A DNA stretch of 64,000 bases from positions 372,001 to 436,000 of the forward strand of contig NZ_ATYX01000006.1 in the NCBI RefSeq assembly GCF_000427905.1. Direction: 5' to 3'. Origin of the DNA: Thermocrispum agreste DSM 44070 (GTDB taxonomy: Bacteria; Actinomycetota; Actinomycetes; Mycobacteriales; Pseudonocardiaceae). Below are positions 26,368 to 36,285 of this stretch, piece by piece. Position numbers and translations under genes: made by a program. Below the pieces are notes generated by a model. That model did not search any database and was not told the origin of the DNA. It worked only from the letters and a program-made list of their open reading frames with translations. The first letter of the stretch is position 1; every line of letters starts with the position of its first letter.

Positions 26368-27858
26368 ATGGCCACCGACACGACCGCCGCCCCGACTGAC
26401 CAAGAGCAGACCTCCCAGGTCGCCGTGAACGACATCGGGTCGGAGGAAGACTTTCTCGCCGCTGTCGACAAGACGATCAAGTACTTCAACGACGGCGACA
26501 TCGTCGAAGGCACCATCGTCAAGGTCGATCGCGACGAGGTCCTTCTCGACATCGGGTACAAGACCGAGGGCGTCATCCCCTCCCGTGAACTGTCCATCAA
26601 GCACGATGTCGACCCGAGCGAAGTGGTCAAGGTCGGCGACCGGGTCGAGGCCCTCGTTCTCCAGAAGGAGGACAAGGAAGGCCGGCTGATCCTGTCGAAG
26701 AAGCGTGCTCAGTACGAGCGCGCCTGGGGCACCATCGAGCAGCTCAAGGAGCGCGACGAGGCCGTCTCCGGCACCGTCATCGAGGTCGTCAAAGGCGGCC
26801 TGATCCTGGACATCGGCCTGCGTGGCTTCCTGCCCGCGTCGCTGGTCGAGATGCGCCGCGTGCGGGACCTGCAGCCGTACGTGGGCCGCACACTGGAAGC
26901 CAAGATCATCGAGCTGGACAAGAACCGCAACAACGTGGTGCTGTCCCGCCGGGCCTACCTGGAGCAGACCCAGTCCGAGGTCCGCAGCGAGTTCCTCAAC
27001 AACCTGGCCAAGGGGCAGGTCCGCAAGGGCGTGGTGTCCTCGATCGTCAATTTCGGTGCCTTTGTGGACCTGGGTGGCGTGGACGGCCTGGTGCACGTCT
27101 CCGAGCTGTCCTGGAAGCACATCGACCACCCGAGCGAGGTCGTCCAGGTCGGCGACGAGGTCACCGTCGAGGTGCTGGACGTCGACATGGAGCGCGAGCG
27201 GGTCTCGCTGTCGCTGAAGGCGACCCAGGAGGACCCGTGGCGCCAGTTCGCCCGCACCCACGCGATCGGGCAGATCGTCCCCGGCAAGGTCACCAAGCTG
27301 GTGCCGTTCGGTGCGTTCGTCCGTGTCGAGGACGGCATCGAGGGCCTGGTGCACATCTCCGAGCTGGCCGAGCGGCACGTGGACCTGCCGGACCAGGTGG
27401 TGCAGGTCGGCACCGAGGTGATGGTCAAGGTCATCGACATCGACCTGGAGCGGCGCCGGATCTCGCTGTCGCTGAAGCAGGCCAACGAGGGCTTCAGCCC
27501 GGACGCGGAGTTCGACCCGACGCAGTACGGCATGGTTGCCGAGTACGACGAGCACGGCAACTACATCTACCCGGAGGGCTTCGACCCCGAGACCCAGGAG
27601 TGGCAGGAGGGCTACGAGGAGCAGCGCGAGGCGTGGGAGCGTGCCTACGCCGAGGCGCACGCCCGCTACCAGGCGCACATGCGGCAGGTCGCCGAGGCGG
27701 CCAGGGCCAACGCGGAAGCCGCGGCCGCTGCGGGCGCCGGGGACGACGACGTCGAGTCCGGCAGCTACAGCAGCAGCTCGGACTCCGGCACCGGCACCCT
27801 GGCCTCGGACGAGCAGCTGGCGGCGCTGCGCGAGAAGCTGTCCGGCGGCGGCAACTGA
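26368..27858 (+). CDS. rpsA: 30S ribosomal protein S1
   Basis: 496-residue RNA-binding ribosomal protein that helps mRNA load onto the 30S subunit. Four S1/OB-fold repeats: about 35-105 (GDIVEGTIVKVDRDEVLLDI), 120-190 (GTVIEVVKGGLILDIGLRGF), 208-280 (GQVRKGVVSSIVNFGAFVDL) and 295-365 (GQIVPGKVTKLVPFGAFVRV). An acidic, Glu/Ala-rich C-terminal tail follows, ending in a Ser-rich stretch and LAALREKLSGGGN. Four-repeat S1 with this tail is the actinobacterial form. Followed by a strong terminator. Confidence 0.97.
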   Translation: MATDTTAAPTDQEQTSQVAVNDIGSEEDFLAAVDKTIKYFNDGDIVEGTIVKVDRDEVLLDIGYKTEGVIPSRELSIKHDVDPSEVVKVGDRVEALVLQKEDKEGRLILSKKRAQYERAWGTIEQLKERDEAVSGTVIEVVKGGLILDIGLRGFLPASLVEMRRVRDLQPYVGRTLEAKIIELDKNRNNVVLSRRAYLEQTQSEVRSEFLNNLAKGQVRKGVVSSIVNFGAFVDLGGVDGLVHVSELSWKHIDHPSEVVQVGDEVTVEVLDVDMERERVSLSLKATQEDPWRQFARTHAIGQIVPGKVTKLVPFGAFVRVEDGIEGLVHISELAERHVDLPDQVVQVGTEVMVKVIDIDLERRRISLSLKQANEGFSPDAEFDPTQYGMVAEYDEHGNYIYPEGFDPETQEWQEGYEEQREAWERAYAEAHARYQAHMRQVAEAARANAEAAAAAGAGDDDVESGSYSSSSDSGTGTLASDEQLAALREKLSGGGN

Positions 27859-27868
27859 CGACGGCAAG

Positions 27869-27912
27869 ACGAAACGGGCCGGCTCCTCGACGGATGCCGG
27901 CCCGTTTCGTTT
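27869..27912. terminator. Terminator after rpsA
   Basis: ACGAAACGGGCCGGC (27869-27883) and GCCGGCCCGTTTCGT (27896-27910) form a perfect 15-base-pair stem with a 12-base loop and a TT tail. It lies between convergent genes and may stop both. Confidence 0.9.
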
Positions 27913-27972
27913 GTCAGCCCCGTTGTCGTGGTTGCCTGATGACTGCTTGCCGTCGTCACGCGGCCTGGGCCA

Positions 27973-28176
27973 CTACGCTCTCGCGGGAGCCGTCGCCAGC
28001 CGTCCGGTCCTGGCGCGGCGACGCAGGCCGGCCAGGCTGTGCTTGGCGGGGGTCAGCAGGGCGGCCAGCCAGCCGCGCCGGTACTCCGCGAGAGCATCGG
28101 CCACAGATCGAATCTCGACGCAGTGCACCAACCCCGGCGTGCCCAGCCGGTGTTTCCCGACGTAGTGCCTCCGCAT
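27973..28176 (-). CDS. Small conserved-looking hypothetical protein
   Basis: 67 residues, very basic: begins MRRHYVGKHRLGTPGLVHC and continues EIRSVADALAEYRRGWLAAL, then an Arg-rich tail. The ATG has GGAGGA five bases upstream, the best ribosome site in this gap. No family recognised. It is convergent with rpsA and divergent from coaE. Confidence 0.55.
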   Translation of the reverse strand: MRRHYVGKHRLGTPGLVHCVEIRSVADALAEYRRGWLAALLTPAKHSLAGLRRRARTGRLATAPARA

Positions 28177-28352
28177 GAGTCCTCCATCTGGGCGATCTCT
28201 CACGGCGGACACTACTGGCCGGTAGGCGCGACCACGGGGTGGACGCGCGGCGTGTCACCCACTTCAGTCCCAATAGTCACAGCATCTTGATCTGAATCCT
28301 GAAAGCAGCACGCTGTCGACCGGCGCACCGACCGCATGATTGGATGATCGCC

Positions 28353-29273
28353 ATGCTGCGAGTGGGGTTGACCGGGGGCATCGGGGCCGGCAAGTCGACG
28401 GTCGCTGCCCGGCTGGCCGAGCACGGCGCGGTGATCATCGACGCGGACCGGCTGGCGCGCGAGGTGGTGGAACCGGGGACGCCCGGCCTGGCCGCGGTGG
28501 TGCGGGAGTTCGGTGACGAGGTGCTGGCCGAGGACGGCTCGCTGAACCGCCCCGCACTGGCCGCGGTCGCTTTCGCCGACCCGGACGCCCGCGCCCGCCT
28601 CAACGGCATCCTGCACCCGTTGATCGGGCAGCGCACCAAGGAGCTGATCGAGGCGGCTCCGCCGGACGCGATCATCGTGCACGACGTGCCGCTGCTGGTG
28701 GAGAACGGCATGGCGCCGATGTATCACCTGGTGGTCGTGGTGCACGCGGACGTGCCCACGCGCGTGGAACGCATCATGCGCAATCGCGGGATGACGGAGG
28801 AGGACGCGCGGGCGCGGATCGCAGCGCAGGCCACCGACGAGGAACGGCGCGAGGTGGCGGACGTCTGGCTGGACAACAGCGGCCAGGAGGACGAGGTGCT
28901 GGCCGTGGTGGACGAGCTGTGGGCCGAGCGCCTGGTCCCGTACGAGGCGAACGTCCGCCTGCGCCGGCCGGCGGCGGAGGCACCGCCGCCACGGCGAACC
29001 AGCCCGCACGAGCCGTTTCAGGCGCGCAGGCTGGCCGACCGGCTGCGGTTCGTGGCGGGTGAACGCGCCGAACGCGTGGACCCGGTGCCCGCTTCGTCGA
29101 GCGGGGATGCCGCGTCGGCGGTGATCGACATGCTGGTGACGGCTCGTACCCCCGAGGACGCCGAGGCGCTGGCCGGACCGCTGGCCGAAGCGGGTTTCCC
29201 GCCCGCCAACGACCACTTCGCCAGCGCCGATCCCGGGCGGCCCGCCAGAGTGTGGGTGAAACCGGCCGCGTGA
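28353..29273 (+). CDS. coaE: Dephospho-CoA kinase, C-terminal extension apparently truncated
   Basis: 306-residue enzyme of the last step of coenzyme A synthesis (phosphorylates the 3'-OH of dephospho-CoA). The kinase domain (about 1-200) has [14 protein letters not shown] (P-loop), [19 protein letters not shown] and [20 protein letters not shown]. Actinobacterial CoaE proteins often carry a C-terminal GrpB/UPF0157 domain. Here a linker and only its opening survive ([20 protein letters not shown]), and the frame ends at RVWVKPAA, where a ~61-base degenerate repeat begins. MLRVGLTGG at 28353 matches family starts better than the ATG at 28344. Confidence 0.95.
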   Translation: MLRVGLTGGIGAGKSTVAARLAEHGAVIIDADRLAREVVEPGTPGLAAVVREFGDEVLAEDGSLNRPALAAVAFADPDARARLNGILHPLIGQRTKELIEAAPPDAIIVHDVPLLVENGMAPMYHLVVVVHADVPTRVERIMRNRGMTEEDARARIAAQATDEERREVADVWLDNSGQEDEVLAVVDELWAERLVPYEANVRLRRPAAEAPPPRRTSPHEPFQARRLADRLRFVAGERAERVDPVPASSSGDAASAVIDMLVTARTPEDAEALAGPLAEAGFPPANDHFASADPGRPARVWVKPAA

Positions 29274-29405
29274 GGGCCGGTCCACAACGGTGCGACGTCG
29301 GCGCGGGACGCCGGACGGTGAAATCGGCCGCGTGCGGGCCGGTGTTCGCCTGGCTCGCGCGGCCGACGCCGCGGAACGGTGAAACGGGCCGCGTGGGGGG
29401 GCAGG
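29255..29405. repeat. Degenerate ~61-base tandem repeat at the coaE 3' end
   Basis: GGTGAAA(C/T)(C/G)GGCCGCGTG recurs at 29255, 29317 and 29378 (spacing 62 and 61). Copies 1 and 2 also share GGGCCGGT. The first copy encodes the last residues and stop of CoaE; the last abuts the stop of the convergent response regulator. Confidence 0.65.
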
Positions 29406-30035
29406 TCACTCCGGCTGCAGCAGTCCGCGCTGGAAGGCCACCGCGACCGCGGCCGCGCGGTCGTTGACGCCCAACTTGGAGTAGGCGTGCAGCAGATGGG
29501 TCTTGACCGTCGCCTCGCTGATGAACAGCTGGGCGGCCGCCTGTTTGTTGGTGGCGCCGCGAGCGACCAGCCGCAGCACCTCGAGCTCGCGCTGCGACAG
29601 CGGCTCGGCTTCCGGTCGGCGCATCTGACCGATCAGCTTGCTCGCGACGGCAGGCGAGAGGACCGTCTCGCCACGGGCGGCCGCCCGCACCGCGCGGTAC
29701 AACTCGTCCCGTGGCGCGTCCTTGAGCAGGTACCCGGTGGCGCCCGCCTCGATGGCCGGGAGCACGTCGGAGTCGGTGTCGTAGGTGGTCAGCACCAGTA
29801 CCCGGGCGGGGTTGCCCAGCCTGGCCAGCTCGGCGATCGCCCACACGCCGTCGGTGCCGGGCATGCGCAGGTCCATCAGCACCACGTCGGGCCGCAGGCG
29901 TTCCGCGACGGCCACCGCTTCCGCGCCGTTGGCCGCCTCGCCGACCACGTCGAACCCGGCGTCCGGGGTGAACATGCCGCGCAGTCCGTCCCGGACGATC
30001 GGGTGGTCGTCGGCGATCACCAACGAGATGGTCAC
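29406..30035 (-). CDS. NarL/LuxR-type response regulator
   Basis: 209 residues. The receiver (about 1-120) has LVIADDHPIVRDGLRGMF (acidic pocket), phosphoacceptor Asp in VVLMDLRMPGTDG, T in VLVLTTYD and Lys in GYLLKDAPRD. The LuxR-type helix-turn-helix is LSQRELEVLRLVARGATNKQ followed by LFISEATVKTHLLHAYSKLG. Last gene of ATPase-permease-kinase-regulator on the minus strand; its ATG overlaps the kinase stop. Most likely controls the ABC transporter of its own operon. Confidence 0.93.
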   Translation of the reverse strand: MTISLVIADDHPIVRDGLRGMFTPDAGFDVVGEAANGAEAVAVAERLRPDVVLMDLRMPGTDGVWAIAELARLGNPARVLVLTTYDTDSDVLPAIEAGATGYLLKDAPRDELYRAVRAAARGETVLSPAVASKLIGQMRRPEAEPLSQRELEVLRLVARGATNKQAAAQLFISEATVKTHLLHAYSKLGVNDRAAAVAVAFQRGLLQPE

Positions 30036-31384
30036 TCGGCCTTCTCCTTCGTCTCCACGTCAGCGCCGCCCGGGGTGCGCAGCACGCGGGACGGAGCGGT
30101 CGTCTCCAGCGCCGGCAGGCTGGCCGAGATGGCCGTCCCTGCGCCGGGTTCGGACTCGATGCTGAGCGTTCCGGCCAGGCGTTGTACCCGGCGCCGCATC
30201 CCGGTCAGCCCGAACCCGCCGTCGCCGGCCTTGCCGCCGGCGTCGCCGGGGGAGAAGCCGACTCCGTCGTCGCGCACGTCGAGCGCGATCTGATCTTCCA
30301 TGTAGGACAGCGTCACCCCGACCCGGGTCGCCCTGGCGTGCTTGGCGACGTTGGACAACGCCTCCTGGGTCAACCGCAGCACCGTCGCTTCGATCTCCGG
30401 GTGCATCGGCCGGGGCGTGCCGGTGGTGGTGAACTCGACGTGCGTGTCCCGCAGCCCGGACCAGCGGTGGGTGAGGTCCTGCAGCGCTTCCGGCAGCGGC
30501 GCCTTGTCCAGTGCATCCGGCGTCAGCGCCTGCACCGACCGGCGAGCCTCGGCCAGGTTCTCCCTGGCCAGCGTGGCGGCCGCGGCGATGTGCCGCCGCC
30601 ACCGTGCCGGATCGTCCGCGGCCTGCTCGGCGGCCTGCAGCTGGGTGATGATCCCGGTGAAGCCCTGCGCCAGCGTGTCGTGGATTTCGCCGGCCAGCCG
30701 CTGGCGCTCGTCCAGCATGCCCGCCTCGCGGGCTTGCACCAGCAGCTGCGCGTGCAGGCCCGCGTTCTCCTCGAGCGCTCGCTCCAGCTTGGCGTTGGCT
30801 TCTTCCAGCTGGAGCAGGGCCTCCTTGCGTTTCCGGTTGTGCAGCTGCGTGACGTAGGCGATGTAGGTGAACGCGCCCGCCACGGTGGCGTTGACGGCGA
30901 CCAGCATCAGCCACGTCGCCGCCGCACGCGGTGTGGCGGGCAGCTCGCCGCCGCTCTGGGTGATCGCCATCAGCATCGCGGTGGCGATCTGCCCGGCGAA
31001 CCGCCACGGCCCGCGCAGGCATTCGAACGAGTGCACGAAGCCGACCCATGCGTAGATGCCGAACCAGGGCGCTTCCAGCACCAGCGTGGCGGTGACGGCC
31101 AGGAACCCGACGAAGTAGACCGCCATCAGGCCGGGCCGCTCCTCCCGCCACCGCGGGTGCGCGGTGAGGAACCACCAGGTCCACCCGGCCGCCAGCCCGG
31201 CGAGGGGCAGCACCAGCCACATCCGGATGGGGTAGCCGGACTGCACCACCGTGATGGTCACCGATGCGGCCAGCATGACGTAGGGCAGCGCCGCGAACAG
31301 CCGTGATTCACGACGCTCCCATGCGTCGAAGCCCGCTTCCCGGTCGACGGTGACGACCGGGAAGCGGCGCGAGTCGTCTCGCAC
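30032..31384 (-). CDS. Sensor histidine kinase (HisKA_3 / DesK-NarX type)
   Basis: 450-residue membrane kinase. About six membrane segments in the first 185 residues (for example LFAALPYVMLAASVTITVV and MWLVLPLAGLAAGWTWWFL) form a sensor without a large external domain, as in kinases that sense membrane or transporter state. A coiled coil (about 195-235) precedes the HisKA_3 box ERQRLAGEIHDTLAQGFTGI with the phosphoacceptor His. ATP-binding motifs: LTQEALSNVAKHARA (N box), DVRDDGVGFSP and GFGLTGMRRRVQRL. GTG at 31384 with GGGAG upstream, five bases after the permease stop. Confidence 0.92.
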   Translation of the reverse strand: MRDDSRRFPVVTVDREAGFDAWERRESRLFAALPYVMLAASVTITVVQSGYPIRMWLVLPLAGLAAGWTWWFLTAHPRWREERPGLMAVYFVGFLAVTATLVLEAPWFGIYAWVGFVHSFECLRGPWRFAGQIATAMLMAITQSGGELPATPRAAATWLMLVAVNATVAGAFTYIAYVTQLHNRKRKEALLQLEEANAKLERALEENAGLHAQLLVQAREAGMLDERQRLAGEIHDTLAQGFTGIITQLQAAEQAADDPARWRRHIAAAATLARENLAEARRSVQALTPDALDKAPLPEALQDLTHRWSGLRDTHVEFTTTGTPRPMHPEIEATVLRLTQEALSNVAKHARATRVGVTLSYMEDQIALDVRDDGVGFSPGDAGGKAGDGGFGLTGMRRRVQRLAGTLSIESEPGAGTAISASLPALETTAPSRVLRTPGGADVETKEKAE

Positions 31385-31389
31385 GCTCG

Positions 31390-32127
31390 TTACTCCCAGG
31401 AGAACAGCCGGGCCGCAGCGATTCCTGTCACTGCGATCCAAGCGAGCATGACGACGATGTGCAACAACTGCGGTGTGCCGCCTGCGGCGGTGTCGGTCAG
31501 TGCCTGCACGCCGGCGCCCAGCGGGGTGTAGTCGCTGATCTGCCGCAGCGTGTCCGGCATCGCCGCACGTGGCAGCCACAGCCCGGCGAAGAACAAGATC
31601 GGGAAGAACAGCACTTGGCCCGCCGCCGCGGCCGCCTTCGCGGTGCGCACCACGGCGGCGATGAACAACCCGATCGAGAGCATCGAGACCAGGCTGAGCA
31701 GATAGACCAGCGCATAGCCGGGCAGCTGCCGCGGCAGGTCGACGTCGAAGGCCAGCTTGCCCAGCGCCAGCAGCACGGCGGTCACGCCGAGCGCGGTGAC
31801 CACGAACACGATCAGGTTCGCCGTCAGCATCATGGCCGGCGAGACCGGCGTGGTCGACATGCGGCGCAGGATGCCGCGCTCGCGGTACCCGGCGAGCTGG
31901 TTCGGCAGCCCGGACAGCGCGAACATGGCGATGGCCATCGCGACCAGGATCGGTACGTACAGGTCGATGGTCCGCACGCCGGTCTCCGGGTTCGGCTCCC
32001 GGAACGGCGGGATCGCGCCGAGCACCAGCAGCAGCAGCGGCGGGAAGACGATGACGAAGAACACCGCCGCCGGGTCGCGCAGCAGCAGCTTCGCCTCGGT
32101 CTTGGTGAGTGTGGCCAATGCGGTCAC
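31390..32127 (-). CDS. ABC-2 type exporter permease
   Basis: 245-residue inner-membrane permease with six segments (for example AAVFFVIVFPPLLLLVLGAI; VFVVTALGVTAVLLAL; LVYLLSLVSMLSIGLFIAAV). ERGILRRMSTTPVSPAMML is the ABC-2 permease loop seen in DrrB/daunorubicin-type exporters, and AAGQVLFFPILFFAGLWLP the corresponding core. It starts one base after the ATPase stop, and so pairs with that ATPase. Substrate unknown; drug or lipid export is the family expectation. Confidence 0.88.
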   Translation of the reverse strand: MTALATLTKTEAKLLLRDPAAVFFVIVFPPLLLLVLGAIPPFREPNPETGVRTIDLYVPILVAMAIAMFALSGLPNQLAGYRERGILRRMSTTPVSPAMMLTANLIVFVVTALGVTAVLLALGKLAFDVDLPRQLPGYALVYLLSLVSMLSIGLFIAAVVRTAKAAAAAGQVLFFPILFFAGLWLPRAAMPDTLRQISDYTPLGAGVQALTDTAAGGTPQLLHIVVMLAWIAVTGIAAARLFSWE

Positions 32128-32128
32128 G

Positions 32129-33055
32129 TCAGTTTCCTCCCTCGTCCGCGGTGTCCAGGCCGCGCCCGGTCAGCGCCAGGAACGCGTCGTCCAGCGTGGT
32201 CTGCTCGAGCCGGAGCTCGGAGGCCACGATGCGCTTGCGGGCCAGCAGCGAAGTGACCGCGTGCAGCACGTCGTTGTCGCCGGTGACCACCAGCTGGGTA
32301 CCGGTCCTGGTGACCGTGCGCACCTCGGGCAGCGCCAGCAGCTCCTCGGTGTCGATCGGCTGCGACGGTCGGAACCGGATGCGCTGCTCGTCGTCGACCT
32401 TGGCGACCAGCCCCGCGGGCGAGTCCAGCGCCACCACCCGGCCCCGGTCGATGAGCGCGAGCCGGTCGCACAACCGTTCCGCTTCCTCCATGAAGTGGGT
32501 GACCAGCACGATGGTCACGCCGCGGTCGCGCACCTGCTCGATCAGGTCCCAGGTGTCCCGGCGGGCTTGCGGGTCCAGCCCGGTGGTCAGCTCGTCGAGC
32601 ACCGCGATCTTCGGGTTGCCGACCAGCGCGAGCGCGATGGACAGCCGTTGTTTCTGGCCGCCGGACAGCTTCCGGAACGGCGTGTCGCGCTTGTCCGCGA
32701 TGCCGAGCGAGGCGAGCAGCTGGTCCGGGTCGGCAGGGTCGGGGTAGAACGAGGCGAACAGCTCCAGCGCCTCGCCCACCCGCAGCTTGTCCGGCAGCTG
32801 GCTCTCCTGCAGCTGGGCGCCGATCAGCCGGGTGACTTCCCTGCGGTCGGTCCGCGGGTTCATCCCGTACACCGACACCGTCCCCCGGTCGGGCACCCGC
32901 AGGCCTTCGATGCATTCCACGGTCGTCGTCTTCCCGGCGCCGTTGGGGCCGAGGATGCCGAAGATCTCACCTTCCTCGACCGCGAACGACACGTCGTCCA
33001 CGGCGATCTTGTCGCCGTAGCGTTTGTGCAGCCCCTGTACTTCGATGACCGGCAT
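32129..33055 (-). CDS. ABC exporter ATPase (DrrA/CcmA type)
   Basis: 308 residues. Walker A is GPNGAGKTTTVECIEGL, the Q-loop GAQLQESQLPDKLRV, signature LSGGQKQRLSIALAL, Walker B IAVLDELTTGLDP and switch His VTHFMEEAERL. A C-terminal ~80-residue accessory domain (from about 225) ends in LEQTTLDDAFLALTGRGLD, typical of drug-export ATPases. First gene of the exporter/two-component operon. Its ribosome-binding GAGGGG lies in the 3' arm of a perfect 14-base-pair hairpin (33067-33107). Confidence 0.93.
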   Translation of the reverse strand: MPVIEVQGLHKRYGDKIAVDDVSFAVEEGEIFGILGPNGAGKTTTVECIEGLRVPDRGTVSVYGMNPRTDRREVTRLIGAQLQESQLPDKLRVGEALELFASFYPDPADPDQLLASLGIADKRDTPFRKLSGGQKQRLSIALALVGNPKIAVLDELTTGLDPQARRDTWDLIEQVRDRGVTIVLVTHFMEEAERLCDRLALIDRGRVVALDSPAGLVAKVDDEQRIRFRPSQPIDTEELLALPEVRTVTRTGTQLVVTGDNDVLHAVTSLLARKRIVASELRLEQTTLDDAFLALTGRGLDTADEGGN

Positions 33056-33066
33056 GGTGTGCTTTT

Positions 33067-33107
33067 CCCCTCGTCGTGACAGATCCAGCGTCCGTCACGA
33101 CGAGGGG
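33067..33107 (-). promoter_or_regulatory. Hairpin sequestering the ribosome-binding site of the ABC ATPase gene
   Basis: On the minus strand CCCCTCGTCGTGAC and GTCACGACGAGGGG (14 perfect base pairs, 13-base loop) end 11 bases before the ATG of the ATPase gene. The only Shine-Dalgarno-like sequence, GAGGGG, is the end of the 3' arm. It could also terminate transcripts from the DUF402 gene 97 bases upstream, but there is no U-run. Confidence 0.6.
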
Positions 33108-33203
33108 CTGGCGAATCCACAGCGCGGTCAAGCCTCGATCAACCGAACGGTTGATGCGGGGGTCAGCCGGTCATCGGCCGCGGGCAGCCAGGCATCGGAG
33201 ATC

Positions 33204-33710
33204 TCAGCGGCGCCGCCAGGTCAGCGTGATGTGCCGGGTTGCCAGCCAGCGGCGCAGGTCGTAGCCGTGTGCGGCGAGCGCCGTCGCGGCCGCGGTCGCC
33301 GTCCGGACGGCCCAGGCGGCGTCCTGCTCGGAGATCAGTCCTTGCGTGGTGGCGGCCATCAGCTCCTCGGTGTCCATCAGGGTGACCGCTTTGCCGGTCC
33401 GCAGCACCAGGTCGAGATACAGGTCGCGGGTGGTCCACGTCCCGCCGTCGACGCCGATCTGCACCACGTCGAGGTAGAAGTCCTGGTCGCGCTCGTGGCC
33501 CGGGGTGAAGTGGAAGTCGCTGATGCGCAGGCCGAACTCGGGAAGCAGCCACGATTCCAGGTACGAGAAGTTCTTCCTGCCCGGCGTCGGCCGCGCCATG
33601 TAGAGCCCGAACGGCTCAACCCGGTACTCGTCGACCGCGCGCACGATGCCCTTGTTGTCGACGTTGATCTTGGCTGTGACGTCGAACCGTTCGACTTTCG
33701 GCGGGTGCAC
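33204..33710 (-). CDS. DUF402-domain protein
   Basis: 168 residues with the DUF402 (FomD-like) signature: GLYMARPTPGRKNFSYLESW, DFHFTPGHERDQDFYLDVVQIG, WTTRDLYLDLVLRTGKAVTLMD, TEELMAATTQGLISEQDAAWA. FomD proteins hydrolyse a nucleotidyl phosphonate and related DUF402 enzymes act on nucleoside diphosphates; this one has no assigned substrate. The start is GTG at 33710 with AAGG upstream. Divergent from uvrB, the neighbour it also has in mycobacteria (around Rv1632c). Confidence 0.85.
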   Translation of the reverse strand: MHPPKVERFDVTAKINVDNKGIVRAVDEYRVEPFGLYMARPTPGRKNFSYLESWLLPEFGLRISDFHFTPGHERDQDFYLDVVQIGVDGGTWTTRDLYLDLVLRTGKAVTLMDTEELMAATTQGLISEQDAAWAVRTATAAATALAAHGYDLRRWLATRHITLTWRRR

Positions 33711-33739
33711 GCCTTCATCCTGCCCGAGGTGATCTGACG

Positions 33740-33762
33740 TTGTCGGTGCCGCCGCCTACCCT
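33740..33762 (+). promoter_or_regulatory. PafBC/RecA-NDp-type DNA-damage promoter of uvrB
   Basis: TTGTCGGTG at 33740-33748, eight bases, then TACCCT at 33757-33762: an exact fit to TTGTCRGTG-N8-TAnnnT. The GTG of uvrB begins six bases after the -10, so the message is probably leaderless. Confidence 0.87.
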
Positions 33763-33768
33763 GGAACC

Positions 33769-35922
<2,154 letters not shown>

Positions 35923-36074
35923 CGCCCTCGGCGCCCAGTGGCCATCGGAGGCGCCGAGCGGCTGCGCAGCAGGCGCGCGTGGCGTTCTCCGCCGTCCCCT
36001 CCCGGTTTGGCGGACACCACCGGCGGGGTCCGGTGGCCGGCTGGTGACGCGACTCGTCAGGAGTTTCGCGGGCA

Positions 36075-36284
36075 TCAGGCTCCCGCCGCCTGTCGTGGCA
36101 GCCTGCGCGCTGCCGGCCCGAGGGCTGACGGAGCCTGCGCACAGGCACGCGCAGTCCCGTAAGGGGGCATACCGCTGACCGGAAAGGGGCGTACCGGTTG
36201 ACCCGTCACAGGTGTCTCGGGTGAGTCCGTGACGGGTGTACCGGGTGAGTCCGCGACGGCGATGCCCGCCGGGACCGTGAACAC
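36075..36284 (-). CDS. Possible small proline-rich repeat protein
   Basis: 69 codons from GTG at 36284, one base after the exporter permease stop. The first half has eight-residue units ending in Pro (VADSPGTP, VTDSPETP, VTGQPVRP) in phase with the 24-base DNA repeat. No clear ribosome site and no homologue known to me. It may be untranslated 3' sequence. Confidence 0.22.
   Translation of the reverse strand: MFTVPAGIAVADSPGTPVTDSPETPVTGQPVRPFPVSGMPPYGTARACAQAPSALGPAARRLPRQAAGA
36156..36274. repeat. Degenerate 24-base tandem repeat, about five units
   Basis: Best copies: CCGTCACAGGTGTCTCGGGT... (36203-36226) and CCGTGACGGGTGTACCGGGT... (36227-36250), both ending GTGAGT. Weaker units lie at 36156-36178, 36179-36202 and 36251-36274. 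The repeat lies in the 363-base gap between convergent uvrB and the exporter permease; nothing else was recognised there. Confidence 0.6.
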
Positions 36285-36285
36285 C

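Noticed and set aside
36075-36284. Treating the proline-repeat frame as a confident gene
   Set aside because: No ribosome site and no homologue; listed only at low confidence because the repeat keeps codon phase.
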